Positions 26,171 to 35,969 of a DNA stretch of 64,000 nucleotides are shown piece by piece (the first letter of the stretch is position 1; each line of letters begins with the position of its first letter). The notes beneath the pieces are model-generated. The model was not told the DNA's origin, did not search any database, and saw only the letters and a program-made list of their open reading frames with translations. Made by a program: the position numbers and the translations under genes. Source of the stretch: Mycolicibacterium peregrinum (GTDB lineage Bacteria > Actinomycetota > Actinomycetes > Mycobacteriales > Mycobacteriaceae); the NCBI RefSeq assembly GCF_001665785.1, contig NZ_LZSO01000029.1:62001-126000 (forward strand). The letters are read 5' to 3'.

Positions 26171-27367
26171 ATGCTGTTGTCGCTCGTCGCGATCTCGGTG
26201 GTGCTGGCCGGATGGTCGCTCTTCTCGCGTGGCTTCGAGCGGCTACGCCTGACGGCGCCGATGGTGCTGGTGCTGGCCGGGATCGCGGTCGGCTTCACCA
26301 CCCAGGACGCGTTGGCGTCGACGCTGAATGCCGTCACCGCCCAGCACGTCGCCGAGATCATCCTTGCGGTACTGCTTTTCGTCGACGCCACCGATGTCCG
26401 CGGCGGGTATCTCGGTGCCGATCCGCGGTCGGCGCTGCGGCTGCTGTTCATCGCGATGCCACTGGGCCTCGCGGCATCGGTGCTGCTGGGGTTGTGGCTG
26501 ATGCCGGGCCTGTCGTGGGCGGTGCTGCTGGTGATCGCCTGCGTGGTGGTGCCGATCGATTTCGCCCCGACGTCGTCGCTGCTGCGTGACACCCGGATAC
26601 CCGAGCGCGTCCGCAGCTTGTTGACCGTCGAGGCCGGATACAACGACGGCATCGTGTCGCCGGTGTTCATCTTCGCGCTGGTGCTGGCCTCCGATCGCAC
26701 CGATGCCGAGACCCCGCTCGACGCCTTGGCCCGGGCCGTTCCGGACGCGGGTAAGGCGCTGCTGGTCGGTGCGGTCGTCGGCGCCGTTCTGGCCATCGCG
26801 ACCAACAATGCCGAACGCCGCAGCCTGATGACCGGTCAAGCCAAGCGCCTGATCCTGGTGACGGCGCCGCTATTGTCGTTCGGCGCCAGTCTCGGCGTGG
26901 GTGGCAACGGGTTCGTCTCCGCTTTTGTCTGTGGCATCGCGTTCAACTACTTCCGCACCTCGCCGACCTTCGCCGCCGAACTCGAGCTCGTCGACGATCT
27001 CGGATTCCTGCTGGCCTCGGTGATGTGGTTCGTGTTCGGGCTCACCGCAGTGCTGGCGCTCGGCTACGGCGTGCCGTGGGGGATCGTGGTGTTCTGCGTG
27101 CTGGCCCTGACCGTGGTGCGTATCGCCGCGGTGCTGCTGTCGATGGTCGGCTCGTCGCTGGGTTGGCGCGAGATGCTGTTGCTGGGCGGGCTCGGGCCGC
27201 GCGGCACTCCGTCGATCGTGTTCGGACTACTGGCGTTCAACGCCCTCGAAGGTGTGGCCGAACACACCGTCGCGCAGGTACTGGTGGTGGCGGTCCTTGG
27301 CAGCGTCGTGCTGCACGGAGCGGGCGCGCCAGCGGTTGCCCGCGCCTATGCGAAATCGCAGACGTGA
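26171..27367 (+). CDS. CPA1-type cation/proton antiporter
   Basis: A 398-residue membrane protein with about 12 hydrophobic helices. Motifs characteristic of the NhaP/CPA1 branch are LLFVDATDV, VVPIDFAPTSSLLRD and EAGYNDGIVSPVFIF, the last holding the N-D pair of the ion-binding site. It probably exchanges Na+ or K+ for protons at the plasma membrane. There is no soluble C-terminal regulatory domain. It is convergent with the next gene, separated by 2 bases. Confidence 0.86.
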   Translation: MLLSLVAISVVLAGWSLFSRGFERLRLTAPMVLVLAGIAVGFTTQDALASTLNAVTAQHVAEIILAVLLFVDATDVRGGYLGADPRSALRLLFIAMPLGLAASVLLGLWLMPGLSWAVLLVIACVVVPIDFAPTSSLLRDTRIPERVRSLLTVEAGYNDGIVSPVFIFALVLASDRTDAETPLDALARAVPDAGKALLVGAVVGAVLAIATNNAERRSLMTGQAKRLILVTAPLLSFGASLGVGGNGFVSAFVCGIAFNYFRTSPTFAAELELVDDLGFLLASVMWFVFGLTAVLALGYGVPWGIVVFCVLALTVVRIAAVLLSMVGSSLGWREMLLLGGLGPRGTPSIVFGLLAFNALEGVAEHTVAQVLVVAVLGSVVLHGAGAPAVARAYAKSQT

Positions 27368-27369
27368 GC

Positions 27370-28350
27370 TCACCGTGGGCAACTCTCGAACTGCGCGCGC
27401 AGCTTGGTCTGCAGCCGCTCGTCCGCAGGCATTCGCGGCTGAGGTTCCTGGACGTCCTTGGAACAGCCCCCCGGCCGTACCGTGACGTGTTCGCTCTCAA
27501 GCTCGTATACGGCAGGCACCCCCGAGTCCTTGATGAGCTGAAGTTGTCCTCCGACAATGCGATCCCGCTCGGAGCCGACGGGTGCTCCTCCGATGGAGAA
27601 CCGTGGTTGCTCCAGATCGAAGAGGCCTTTGGTCGGTGCCAGCTGATCGAGCGCTTCCCACAGCGTCAGCTGCTCTGCGGTGGGGAGGCCGTGGTCCGAA
27701 CGGATGCTCGGTGCGTTGTTGCTGTCGGCATCGACGATGGTCCAATCGGTGGTCGAGTCCGGAAAGTCTGCGATCAGCCGCCGCACCGATGCCGCGAACT
27801 CCGATGCGCCCAGGGGGGCGTGCACATGGTCGTAGCTGCGCAGGGTCACTGTGAGGCCGGTCCGAGCCGATTGCCAGGGGCCGTCAGGTGAAGCTGACCC
27901 CGTGATCGCGTACGCGTAGTCGCCCTGTGACAGCTTCAGCCAGTCCTGCCACGGCGGTTCCGGGGTGGTCTTCGAAGGGTCGACGCTGACGTACATCGTG
28001 GCGCCCGATTGGTCGGGGAAGGATTCGGACGAACGGCTCACGTGGAGGTTTGCTCCCAGCCCGCCATACACCATCGATCCGTGGATCTGGTCGGCGAAGG
28101 TCCGCCCGAGCGCCGAGAGTTGGTCAGCGGTCGCCTCGGGACCGACCATGACCTGAAAGTCGGCGGTGCGGACCCCGAATCCGCTGTTGCTCGAGACGGT
28201 GTGTGTGACGAACGTGACGCCGGGCTGACTTTTCAAGACGTTGTCGATCAAGCCGGCCGACCACGAGCCCCTGAACTGGCAACACGTGATGCCGAGCGCC
28301 AGCACGACACCGAGAATGGCCAGCCACACCTTCGGCCCGAGCTTTCGCAT
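27370..28350 (-). CDS. Membrane-anchored extracytoplasmic protein, unknown family
   Basis: A 326-residue protein. The start MRKLGPKVWLAILGVVLALGITCCQF is an N-terminal membrane anchor or signal with two Cys at its end, so a lipoprotein is conceivable although the lipobox is poor. The rest is a soluble mixed alpha/beta domain with features such as TMYVSVDPSKTTPEPPW and a late Cys pair. The ATG at 28350 sits at the hydrophobic segment; the longer frame upstream overlaps the purL promoter region. I do not recognise the family. Divergent from purL. Confidence 0.65.
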   Translation of the reverse strand: MRKLGPKVWLAILGVVLALGITCCQFRGSWSAGLIDNVLKSQPGVTFVTHTVSSNSGFGVRTADFQVMVGPEATADQLSALGRTFADQIHGSMVYGGLGANLHVSRSSESFPDQSGATMYVSVDPSKTTPEPPWQDWLKLSQGDYAYAITGSASPDGPWQSARTGLTVTLRSYDHVHAPLGASEFAASVRRLIADFPDSTTDWTIVDADSNNAPSIRSDHGLPTAEQLTLWEALDQLAPTKGLFDLEQPRFSIGGAPVGSERDRIVGGQLQLIKDSGVPAVYELESEHVTVRPGGCSKDVQEPQPRMPADERLQTKLRAQFESCPR

Positions 28351-28435
28351 GTGCTGAGTATGCCGCCGCGGGGGTGGGTGGAGGCGCAACCGCCAATCGC
28401 CTGGTCGGGCGCACGCGGGCGGCAACGATAGACTC

Positions 28436-30736
28436 ATGGGCGTGACGTCTGAGCTCACCCACGCTATCGACACGGTGCAGCGGGCAGCCGCCACCCCCGA
28501 TCAGCCCCAGCCGTACCGCGAACTCGGCCTCAAGGACGACGAGTACGAGCGAATCCGCGAGATCCTGGGTCGCCGCCCCACTGACGCCGAGCTGGCCATG
28601 TACTCGGTGATGTGGAGCGAACACTGCTCCTACAAGTCCTCCAAGGTGCACCTGCGCTACTTCGGTGAGACCACCACCGACGAGATGCGCGCCGGCATGC
28701 TGGCCGGCATCGGCGAGAACGCCGGCGTCGTCGACATCGGCGACGGCTGGGCGGTCACCTTCAAGGTCGAATCGCACAACCACCCGTCCTACGTCGAGCC
28801 CTACCAGGGTGCGGCGACCGGCGTCGGCGGCATCGTCCGCGACATCATGGCGATGGGCGCTCGGCCGGTGGCGGTCATGGATCAGCTGCGCTTCGGTGCG
28901 GCCGACGCGCCGGACACCCGCCGCGTGCTCGACGGTGTGGTCCGCGGGGTCGGCGGCTACGGCAACTCGCTGGGCCTGCCGAACATCGGCGGCGAGACGA
29001 TCTTCGACCCCTCCTACGCGGGCAATCCGCTGGTCAACGCGCTGTGCGTCGGTGCGCTGCGCAAGGAAGACCTGCACCTGGCGTTCGCCTCGGGTACCGG
29101 CAACAAGATCATCCTGTTCGGTGCGCGCACCGGCCTGGACGGCATTGGCGGTGTCTCGGTGCTGGCATCGGACACCTTCTCCGGTGACGAGAGCGGCGCG
29201 GGCCGCAAGAAGCTGCCGAGCGTTCAGGTGGGTGACCCGTTCACCGAGAAGGTACTCATCGAGTGTTGCCTTGAGCTGTACTCGGCCGGCCTGGTGGTCG
29301 GCATCCAGGACCTCGGTGGAGCCGGATTGTCCTGTGCCACATCCGAACTCGCGTCTGCCGGTGATGGCGGCATGCGCATCGAGCTGGATCAGGTGCCGCT
29401 GCGGGCCAAGGACATGACCCCGGCCGAGGTGCTCTCCAGCGAGTCGCAGGAACGCATGTGCGCCGTGGTGACGCCAGAGAACGTCGAGGCGTTCATGGCC
29501 GTCTGCCGCAAGTGGGACGTGCTGGCCACGGTGATCGGCGAGGTCACCGACGGGGACCGGCTGGAGATCACCTGGCACGGTGACACCGTGGTGGACGTCC
29601 CGCCGCGCACCGTGGCCCACGAGGGCCCCGTCTACCAGCGGCCGGTGGCCCGCCCCGACACCCAGGACGCCCTGGTCGCCGACACCTCGGCCAACTTGCC
29701 GCGGCCCAAGACCGGTGACGAACTCAAGGCCACCCTGCTGGCGCTGATCGGCAGCCCGCACCTGTGCAGCCGGGCGTTCATCACCGAGCAGTACGACCGC
29801 TACGTCCGCGGCAACACCGTGCTGGCCGAGCATGCCGACGGTGGCGTGCTGCGCATCGACGAGACCACCGGCCGCGGCATCGCGGTCTCCACCGACGCGT
29901 CGGGCCGCTACACCCAGCTCGATCCGTACACCGGCGCGCAACTGGCGCTGGCCGAGGCCTACCGCAACGTCGCGGTCACCGGGGCCACCCCCGTCGCGGT
30001 GACCAACTGCCTCAACTTCGGGTCCCCCGAGGACCCTGGGGTGATGTGGCAGTTCAGCCAGGCCGTCCGCGGGCTGGCCGACGGCTGTGCGGCCCTTGGC
30101 ATTCCGGTGACAGGTGGCAACGTCAGCTTCTACAACCAGACCGGCTCGACCGCGATCCTGCCGACCCCGGTGGTCGGCGTGCTCGGCGTGATCGACGACG
30201 TGAAGCGACGCATCCCCACCGGCGTGGGTACCGAACCGGGCGAGACGCTGCTGCTGCTCGGAGACACCTACGACGAGTTCGACGGCTCGGTCTGGGCGCA
30301 GGTCACGGCCGATCATCTGGGCGGGGTTCCGCCGAAGGTCGACCTGGCCCGCGAGAAGCTGCTGGCGGAGGTGCTGACCGCGGCCTCGCGTGACGGCCTG
30401 ATCTCCGCGGCCCACGACCTGTCCGAGGGCGGGCTGATCCAGGCCGTGGTCGAAGCTGCGCTTGCCGGTGAAACCGGTTGCCGGGTAATCCTTCCGGAAG
30501 GCGCCGATCCTTTTGTGACACTGTTCTCCGAGTCCGCCGGCCGGGTCCTGGTGGCGGTGCCCCGCACCGAGGAGAGCCGGTTCCGGTCGATGTGTGAGGC
30601 CAGGGACCTGCCGGTGACCCGGGTCGGCGTGGTGGACCAGGGAAGCGATTCGATCGAGGTCCAAGGACAGTTCAGTATTTCGCTCGCGGAGCTACGGAGC
30701 ACGTCGGAGGGCGTGCTGCCCGGGCTGTTCGGGTGA
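28436..30736 (+). CDS. purL: FGAM synthase large subunit PurL
   Basis: A 766-residue small-type PurL, the ATP-dependent catalytic subunit that turns FGAR into FGAM with PurS and PurQ. Motifs include LAMYSVMWSEHCSYKSSKVH near the N-terminus, VESHNHPSYVEPYQGAATG, GGETIFDPSY and the second-half GGNVSFYNQTG. The two halves show the internal duplication of the AIRS/PurM-like fold. The start ATG 28436 or GTG 28442 are both possible. It overlaps the next gene by 4 bases (GTGA). Confidence 0.96.
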   Translation: MGVTSELTHAIDTVQRAAATPDQPQPYRELGLKDDEYERIREILGRRPTDAELAMYSVMWSEHCSYKSSKVHLRYFGETTTDEMRAGMLAGIGENAGVVDIGDGWAVTFKVESHNHPSYVEPYQGAATGVGGIVRDIMAMGARPVAVMDQLRFGAADAPDTRRVLDGVVRGVGGYGNSLGLPNIGGETIFDPSYAGNPLVNALCVGALRKEDLHLAFASGTGNKIILFGARTGLDGIGGVSVLASDTFSGDESGAGRKKLPSVQVGDPFTEKVLIECCLELYSAGLVVGIQDLGGAGLSCATSELASAGDGGMRIELDQVPLRAKDMTPAEVLSSESQERMCAVVTPENVEAFMAVCRKWDVLATVIGEVTDGDRLEITWHGDTVVDVPPRTVAHEGPVYQRPVARPDTQDALVADTSANLPRPKTGDELKATLLALIGSPHLCSRAFITEQYDRYVRGNTVLAEHADGGVLRIDETTGRGIAVSTDASGRYTQLDPYTGAQLALAEAYRNVAVTGATPVAVTNCLNFGSPEDPGVMWQFSQAVRGLADGCAALGIPVTGGNVSFYNQTGSTAILPTPVVGVLGVIDDVKRRIPTGVGTEPGETLLLLGDTYDEFDGSVWAQVTADHLGGVPPKVDLAREKLLAEVLTAASRDGLISAAHDLSEGGLIQAVVEAALAGETGCRVILPEGADPFVTLFSESAGRVLVAVPRTEESRFRSMCEARDLPVTRVGVVDQGSDSIEVQGQFSISLAELRSTSEGVLPGLFG

Positions 30737-32460
30737 CGGGGGAAACCCTCGACGAACGTCATCCCCTGCTGCGCTGGGCCTGGAGCCTGGTGCGGCTGGA
30801 CTTCACCGGCATCGCGGTCGGTGCCCTGTTCTTCTGTCTCTCGCTGACCCCGTCGCTGCTGCCGCGCGACTGGCTGTTCGCCGGGTTGATCGGCGGCATC
30901 AACGCCGCGATCGGCTACGGCATCGGGGTCTTGTTGGGAAAAGCGCTGTACCGCTTCGTGTTACGGCGCAGGACCTGGTGGCCCCCGGGTAAGCGGGTAC
31001 TGCTCGGCCTCAAGGTGGTTGTCGTCGCCGGGGCGATCTCGGCATCGATCCTGATGCTGATTCCCGCCGCGGCCTGGCAACGGCAGGTCTCGGCGCTGAT
31101 GGGCATGGAAGGTCCGGCCACTGCGGGCTATCTGCGGACCCTGATCATCGCGGTCGCGGTGGCGGCGGGGTTGATTGCCACGGCGCGGACGCTGCGTGAC
31201 TTCGTGCGACTGCTGGCCAAGGTGTTCATCCGCCGCTGGCATCTGCACCGGGAGGTGGCCCAGTTCATCGGTACTGCCATCGTGGTGGTGCTGGTGGTCA
31301 CGTTGGTCAACGGTGTGCTCTACCGCGGGTTCCTGGCCGGGGCCAGTCGGGTGTTCCAGCCGCAGAACTCGACCACCCGTGAAGGCGTCAGCCAACCTTC
31401 CGAACCCGAAAGGTCCGGCAGCCCAGCGTCATTCGCGGCCTGGGATTCTCTTGGGTTCCAGGGCCGCAACTTCGTCGCGAGCGGCCCGCGCGCGGCCGAG
31501 CTCGAAAAACTCAACGGTGCGCCCGCGCAGGAACCCATCCGTGTGTACGCCGGCCTGCACACTGCGGACTCCGACGATCAGCGGATCGCGGTGTTGCTCA
31601 GCGAACTTGAGCGCACACACGCGTTCGACCGCAAGCTGCTGGTGATCGTCCCCACCACCGGCACCGGTTGGGTCAACCCGACGGCCGCCCGCGCGCTGGA
31701 GCTGATGTACAACGGGGACACAGCGATGGTCGGCATGCAGTATTCCTATCTGCCGAGCTGGATCTCGTTCATGGGCGACCGCGAGAAGTCGATGAACAAC
31801 GGCCGGCTGATGATCGACGCGATCCACGCCCGTTGGGAACAACTGCCCGCAAACCACCGTCCCAGGCTGGTGCTCTACGGGGAGAGTCTGGGATCCATGG
31901 CCGGGCAGGGCGCCTTCAGCTGGCTTCCCGACATCTCCAGGATGGGTTTCTCCTCGGTGCTGTGGGTCGGCCCGCCCAACGCGAGCCCGCTGTGGCGCGG
32001 CCTGACCGTGCGCCGTGACCCGGGTACCCCGCAGGTGCGTCCCCGCTACGACAACGGCCGCACCGTCCGGTTCTCCGAGGCCGCCGACGCCGCCGAGAAC
32101 GCCGCCGACGCCGCCGAACCGTGGGAGGGGACCAGGGTCTTGTTCCTGCAACACCCCTCCGACCCCATCATCTGGTGGTCGACGGATCTGCTGTTCTCCG
32201 AACCGGATTGGCTGGTCGAACCGCCCGGGACGGACCGCACCGCCTCGATGCGCTGGTACCCGATCATCACGTTCTGGCAGGTGGCCGCCGACATCACCAA
32301 CGCTTCCAGCGTGCCCAACGGACACGGGCACAACTACGGCGAATCGGTGCTCGACGGCTGGGCGGCGGTGGCCGCACCGGACGGCTGGACGCGCGACGAC
32401 ACCGACCGCATCCGGCTGGCGCTGGAGAAGACCGAAGCCGACGCCGGACCCGAATACTGA
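30733..32460 (+). CDS. Membrane-embedded alpha/beta-hydrolase (Abhydrolase_9 family)
   Basis: A 575-residue protein. The N-terminal third has about five hydrophobic helices (LFFCLSLTPSLLPRDWLFAG is characteristic of the family). A C-terminal alpha/beta-hydrolase-like domain follows, with the nucleophile motif GESLGS (Ser about residue 388) and a likely catalytic His in GHGHNYGES near the end. The domain pair corresponds to Pfam Abhydrolase_9_N plus Abhydrolase_9, with no known substrate. It is coupled to purL by GTGA overlap and to the CPBP gene by TGATG. Confidence 0.82.
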   Translation: MTGETLDERHPLLRWAWSLVRLDFTGIAVGALFFCLSLTPSLLPRDWLFAGLIGGINAAIGYGIGVLLGKALYRFVLRRRTWWPPGKRVLLGLKVVVVAGAISASILMLIPAAAWQRQVSALMGMEGPATAGYLRTLIIAVAVAAGLIATARTLRDFVRLLAKVFIRRWHLHREVAQFIGTAIVVVLVVTLVNGVLYRGFLAGASRVFQPQNSTTREGVSQPSEPERSGSPASFAAWDSLGFQGRNFVASGPRAAELEKLNGAPAQEPIRVYAGLHTADSDDQRIAVLLSELERTHAFDRKLLVIVPTTGTGWVNPTAARALELMYNGDTAMVGMQYSYLPSWISFMGDREKSMNNGRLMIDAIHARWEQLPANHRPRLVLYGESLGSMAGQGAFSWLPDISRMGFSSVLWVGPPNASPLWRGLTVRRDPGTPQVRPRYDNGRTVRFSEAADAAENAADAAEPWEGTRVLFLQHPSDPIIWWSTDLLFSEPDWLVEPPGTDRTASMRWYPIITFWQVAADITNASSVPNGHGHNYGESVLDGWAAVAAPDGWTRDDTDRIRLALEKTEADAGPEY

Positions 32461-33149
32461 TGGCAGCGAGCCGGGTTCGCGCCGTGACGCTGGCGGCAGG
32501 CTTGGTGGCGTGGAACGGTCTGGTCGATCCGAGGCTGCCGGCCCGGTGGCAACCGCTGGTGCGCGCAGTCCTCGGCAGTGCGTTGATGTTCGGAACCGGG
32601 GCCCGGCCGGGGTTACGGCCGCCGGCGTTGTGGTCGGGTGTGCGCCTGGGTGCGGCGGTCGCGACCGCGGTGAGCGCCGGAGTGGCCGCGACCTCGGCGG
32701 TGCCGATCGTCCGCACCGGCATGCGCGAGAAGACCCTGCCTGCAGAGCCAGGCAGCTGGTTGCTGCTGCGGATCCCGCTCGGGACCGTCTGGCCGGAGGA
32801 GGCCGCCTACCGCGCCGCACTCGGCAAGGTCGGTGCCGAAGCGTTCGGCACAACCGGTGGTCAGGTGCTGCAGGCCGCCGCGTTCGGACTGTCCCATATC
32901 GCCGACGCGCGCGCCGCAGCCCAGCCCGTGATTCCGACGGTGCTGGTCACCGGGGTCGCCGGATGGGTGTTCGGCCGGCTTGCGCAGCGGTCGGCGAGCC
33001 TGGCCGCGCCGATGCTGGCGCACCTGGCGATCAATGAGGCGGGCGCGCTGGCCGCGCTGGCCTGCCAAGCCGTGCCAACAGGGCTGCCACCGCGAGGATC
33101 GCGGCCGTGGCGATCAGGGGCCACAAGGTGGGCATCGAGAAATCGGTGA
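32460..33149 (+). CDS. CPBP-family intramembrane protease (Rv0804-like)
   Basis: A 229-residue membrane protein. It has the CAAX-protease-and-bacteriocin-processing motifs: EEAAYRAAL (E-E-x-x-x-R), AFGLSHIADA (second-motif His) and HLAINEAGAL. The catalytic Glu and His residues therefore look intact. The ATG at 32460 overlaps the previous stop (TGATG). About 40 C-terminal residues (after ACQAVP) overlap the opposite-strand transporter gene and look like unconstrained tail, so the useful protein may end near 33060. Confidence 0.78.
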   Translation: MAASRVRAVTLAAGLVAWNGLVDPRLPARWQPLVRAVLGSALMFGTGARPGLRPPALWSGVRLGAAVATAVSAGVAATSAVPIVRTGMREKTLPAEPGSWLLLRIPLGTVWPEEAAYRAALGKVGAEAFGTTGGQVLQAAAFGLSHIADARAAAQPVIPTVLVTGVAGWVFGRLAQRSASLAAPMLAHLAINEAGALAALACQAVPTGLPPRGSRPWRSGATRWASRNR

Positions 33150-34302
33150 TCCGCAGCGGGACCAGCACCACACTGACCGCCACCACCGCCAGGATCAACC
33201 GCGGTGCCTGCTGTGCCGCGGCCGAACCACCCACACGCGAATTGGCCTCGGCGACAAGCACATAGACCGCCACCAGGAGCAGCGCCGGGACCACCACCGG
33301 CAGCCTGCCGAGGTAATCCTGGAACCGGGAGAAGGCCACGGCCAGAACGCACATCACCGCGGGCACCAGGAGCGCCACCTCCGGGCCGGACCCGAACAGC
33401 CGTCCCGCGACCCGGGTGGCCGCCCACATCAGGGCCAGCAACGCAGCCGAACCCAGGCACAATGCCCCGGTGGTGAACCAGTAGAAACCGGCATCGGCGA
33501 AGAACTGGGAGACGATGAGGGAGAGATTCACGGCGGTGCTGTGAAACCCGCCGGTCGCGCCGATGTTGGCGGCTGCCAGCAGGACCACTGCGCCCAAAGC
33601 CGTGACGCCTACCGCGGTGCCCACCGGCCGCGCCACCGACTCCAGACGGCCGCTCACCACGGTCGCCGCCTCGAAACCGACCAGGCCGAGGCCGAGCGGG
33701 ATGGCCGCCGCCGTGGCCAGCAGGACCGAATCGACGTGGGAGCTCCCCATCATCATCGGGGGTGTACCTGCCGCCACCCGGGCCATGATCGCCAACGCCA
33801 GGTAGACGAAGATCAGCAGGCCCACGCCGGCCAGTGCGGCAGCCGTTGCACCCACCGCCCGGGTGGGCAGGTAGGCCACCACCGCACCCGCGATCACCAC
33901 CACGGCCACCGACCAACCGGGCCACCACCAGCCGGCGAGCGCGGTCTCCAGGTCCGGTGCGCCGGTCAGCGGCTGCAGTGCGAGAGTCAGCGCGGCGCCC
34001 ACACCCAGAAGCGCGTAGGCCGCCAGTTGGACGAGGCTGGTGAACCGCCCGGCCGCCGGACCCACGGTGGCCGCGACCAGATCACCCGTCGACACCGCCT
34101 GTGGCGCGTACCGGTGCAGGCGGGCGAACGCGACAACCAACACCGCGGCGATCGCCGCGGCGCACAGGCCGGCCACCCCGTTGAAGATGGCAGCGCCGAT
34201 CGGTGCGAGAGACAGTCCGACGGCACGCCACGCGGGCAGAGCGGGCGGCCAGGTAGCGGGTGGTTCGGGGCTCGCCGGTACTGCGCGTTTAGGCATCCGC
34301 AC
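33031..34302 (-). CDS. APC-like membrane transporter
   Basis: A 423-residue protein with about 12 hydrophobic helices and few charged residues. The pattern GLSLAPIGAAIFNGVAGL, then STGDLVAATVGPAAGRFTSLVQL and LGLGLVGFEAATVVSG, fits the APC amino acid transporter superfamily, but the helix-1 Gly motif is degenerate. Two Met starts (34302, 34296) are possible. It is convergent with the CPBP gene, overlapping by 119 bases. The substrate is unknown. Confidence 0.72.
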   Translation of the reverse strand: MRMPKRAVPASPEPPATWPPALPAWRAVGLSLAPIGAAIFNGVAGLCAAAIAAVLVVAFARLHRYAPQAVSTGDLVAATVGPAAGRFTSLVQLAAYALLGVGAALTLALQPLTGAPDLETALAGWWWPGWSVAVVVIAGAVVAYLPTRAVGATAAALAGVGLLIFVYLALAIMARVAAGTPPMMMGSSHVDSVLLATAAAIPLGLGLVGFEAATVVSGRLESVARPVGTAVGVTALGAVVLLAAANIGATGGFHSTAVNLSLIVSQFFADAGFYWFTTGALCLGSAALLALMWAATRVAGRLFGSGPEVALLVPAVMCVLAVAFSRFQDYLGRLPVVVPALLLVAVYVLVAEANSRVGGSAAAQQAPRLILAVVAVSVVLVPLRITDFSMPTLWPLIATAAILAVAALLARLGRPARPARPPH

Positions 34303-34358
34303 TGCCGTTCACAAAGTCCCCTCTCACCCGAATCCCCTGGATCAAGATCGTAAGGCCG

Positions 34359-35564
34359 TCACGGATTGATCGTGGGCTCACCGATCTGCCGGCCCCAGAC
34401 GTAGTCGACGAAGATCGGCGAGCCCAGCTCGACGTGGTTGTACGGCGCAATCGACAAACCGGTGTCCATCACCAGATACGGCGCAGGCCACAGGTCGGCC
34501 GTGATCGGCTTCCAACAGCCGGGCTTGCCCTCGGGCCCACCCTTGGCGTTCACCCGCGGCAGGTTGTCCGGATACACGTAGGTGTTGCCCACGCCGATGC
34601 TCGACAAGGTCCCCGTGCTCTCGAACGAATATCCGTTGTCGCCGCCGAACGTCGCATAGAAGGCGGGCGCCACGTCGTGATAGTTGCGGATGGTGCAGAA
34701 CAGCTGCCCCTGGTACTTGTCGAACAGCTTCGACGTCGGGATCAGGTCCTGCGCGCCGCGCTGCAGATACGGACCGCCGCGCTCGAGGATGTCTGAACCG
34801 GTTCCGGCGAAACCGATCGCCGCGACCAGCGCGGCATCGAGGTTGCCGCGCTGGGAGTTGAACGTGGCGGCACTGCGCGCCGCGTCGCCCAGGCCGTCGA
34901 ACAGGTCGGGACCGGCCGCCGCATAGCGTTCGCCGAGATCGGCCAGCGCGGTGATGTCGTGGCGCAGCGCCGGCATGCGCGGGTTCAGATCATCGAGGAT
35001 GGTGTTGCCGTCGGCCAGTGACTGGCCGAAGGCGCTGCCCAGTCCACTCAACGCCTGGGCCGTGGCAGACAAGGTCTGGTTCAGTTTGATCGGGTCGACC
35101 TGTTCGGTGATCGCGGTGATCGTCTCGAACAACGTGTTGAACTCGGTGGTGACCGCCGTGACGTCGAGTGGGGTCGAGATCGAAACCCGTTGCGGGCTGG
35201 GATGTTCCGGAGAGGTGAAGGCCACGTATTTGTTGCCGAACACCGTGGTCGCCTGGATCGAGGTCTGTACGTTGGCCGGGAGCAGATCCAGATACTTCGG
35301 GTTGATGTCGAGATGCACCAGTGCCCGGACCGGATCGGAGTCGGCGTCCACCGAGCCCACCCGCCCGATCGGAACGCCGTTGAAGGTCACCTTCGAACCC
35401 GGATCGAGCACCAGGCCCGCACGTGAGGCCAGCAGTGTCAGCGGGGCATTGGGCTCGAAAGCGCCCCGGAACTGCGCCACGATCAACCCGAGTAGCAGCG
35501 CGATGATCGCCAGAAACACGGCACCGGCCAAGCGGTACGGCGGATTTCGGTGATCGGCAGACAT
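34359..35564 (-). CDS. Orphan MCE-family protein
   Basis: A 401-residue protein. One N-terminal membrane helix (LAGAVFLAIIALLLGLIVAQF) precedes an MlaD/MCE domain (about 40-120: LLASRAGLVLDPGSKVTFNGVPIGRVGSV). A long helical region and a C-terminal Mce segment follow. MCE proteins form lipid-transport tubes across the mycobacterial envelope and usually come as six genes behind two yrbE permease genes. Here it stands alone, without yrbE or other mce genes within the window. The ATG at 35564 starts just before the helix. It is divergent, overlapping by none, from the SCP-like gene 18 bases away. Confidence 0.88.
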   Translation of the reverse strand: MSADHRNPPYRLAGAVFLAIIALLLGLIVAQFRGAFEPNAPLTLLASRAGLVLDPGSKVTFNGVPIGRVGSVDADSDPVRALVHLDINPKYLDLLPANVQTSIQATTVFGNKYVAFTSPEHPSPQRVSISTPLDVTAVTTEFNTLFETITAITEQVDPIKLNQTLSATAQALSGLGSAFGQSLADGNTILDDLNPRMPALRHDITALADLGERYAAAGPDLFDGLGDAARSAATFNSQRGNLDAALVAAIGFAGTGSDILERGGPYLQRGAQDLIPTSKLFDKYQGQLFCTIRNYHDVAPAFYATFGGDNGYSFESTGTLSSIGVGNTYVYPDNLPRVNAKGGPEGKPGCWKPITADLWPAPYLVMDTGLSIAPYNHVELGSPIFVDYVWGRQIGEPTINP

Positions 35565-35582
35565 TTTGCGAGACTCTATGGC

Positions 35583-35969
35583 ATGGCCGCGCGAGGCAGT
35601 GTCGATCCGCAAAAGACCAGGGCGGCGGTCGCCGCCGTGGCCGACTGGCTGCGCGCACCCACTCAACCGGAGCCCGCCCGCGCCGAGCTGGCCGAGGCGG
35701 TCAGGTTGACCGCTCGCACCCTGGCCGCGATGGCGCCGGGCGCCAGCGTCGAGGTCCGGGTCCCGCCCTTCGTGGCGGTGCAGTGCATCGAAGGGCCGCG
35801 GCACACTCGCGGTAACCCGCCCAACGTCGTGGAAACCGACCCGCGGACCTGGCTGCTGCTGGCCACCGGACTGCTCGATCTCGACGCAGCCGGATCCGCC
35901 GTGCAGATGTCGGGTTCGCGGGCCGGTGAAGTGGCGCGGTGGTTACCGTTGGTGCCGCTGGGGTCCTGA
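35583..35969 (+). CDS. Sterol carrier-like protein (Rv0807-like)
   Basis: A 128-residue protein of the small actinobacterial SCP_3-type family related to sterol carrier protein 2 (helical start, then VEVRVPPFVAVQCIEGPRHTRGNPPNVVETDP and a WLLLATGLL helix). The ATG at 35583 gives the usual length; a longer frame begins at 35550. It is divergent from the orphan mce gene, and its stop touches the convergent gene with no gap. Lipid binding is assumed from the family only. Cellular role unknown. Confidence 0.75.
   Translation: MAARGSVDPQKTRAAVAAVADWLRAPTQPEPARAELAEAVRLTARTLAAMAPGASVEVRVPPFVAVQCIEGPRHTRGNPPNVVETDPRTWLLLATGLLDLDAAGSAVQMSGSRAGEVARWLPLVPLGS

Noticed and set aside
28124..30664. 846-residue open frame antisense to purL
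   Set aside because: High GC leaves antisense frames open. Its protein is Arg/His/Gly/Val-rich with no recognisable domain, while purL on the other strand is clear.
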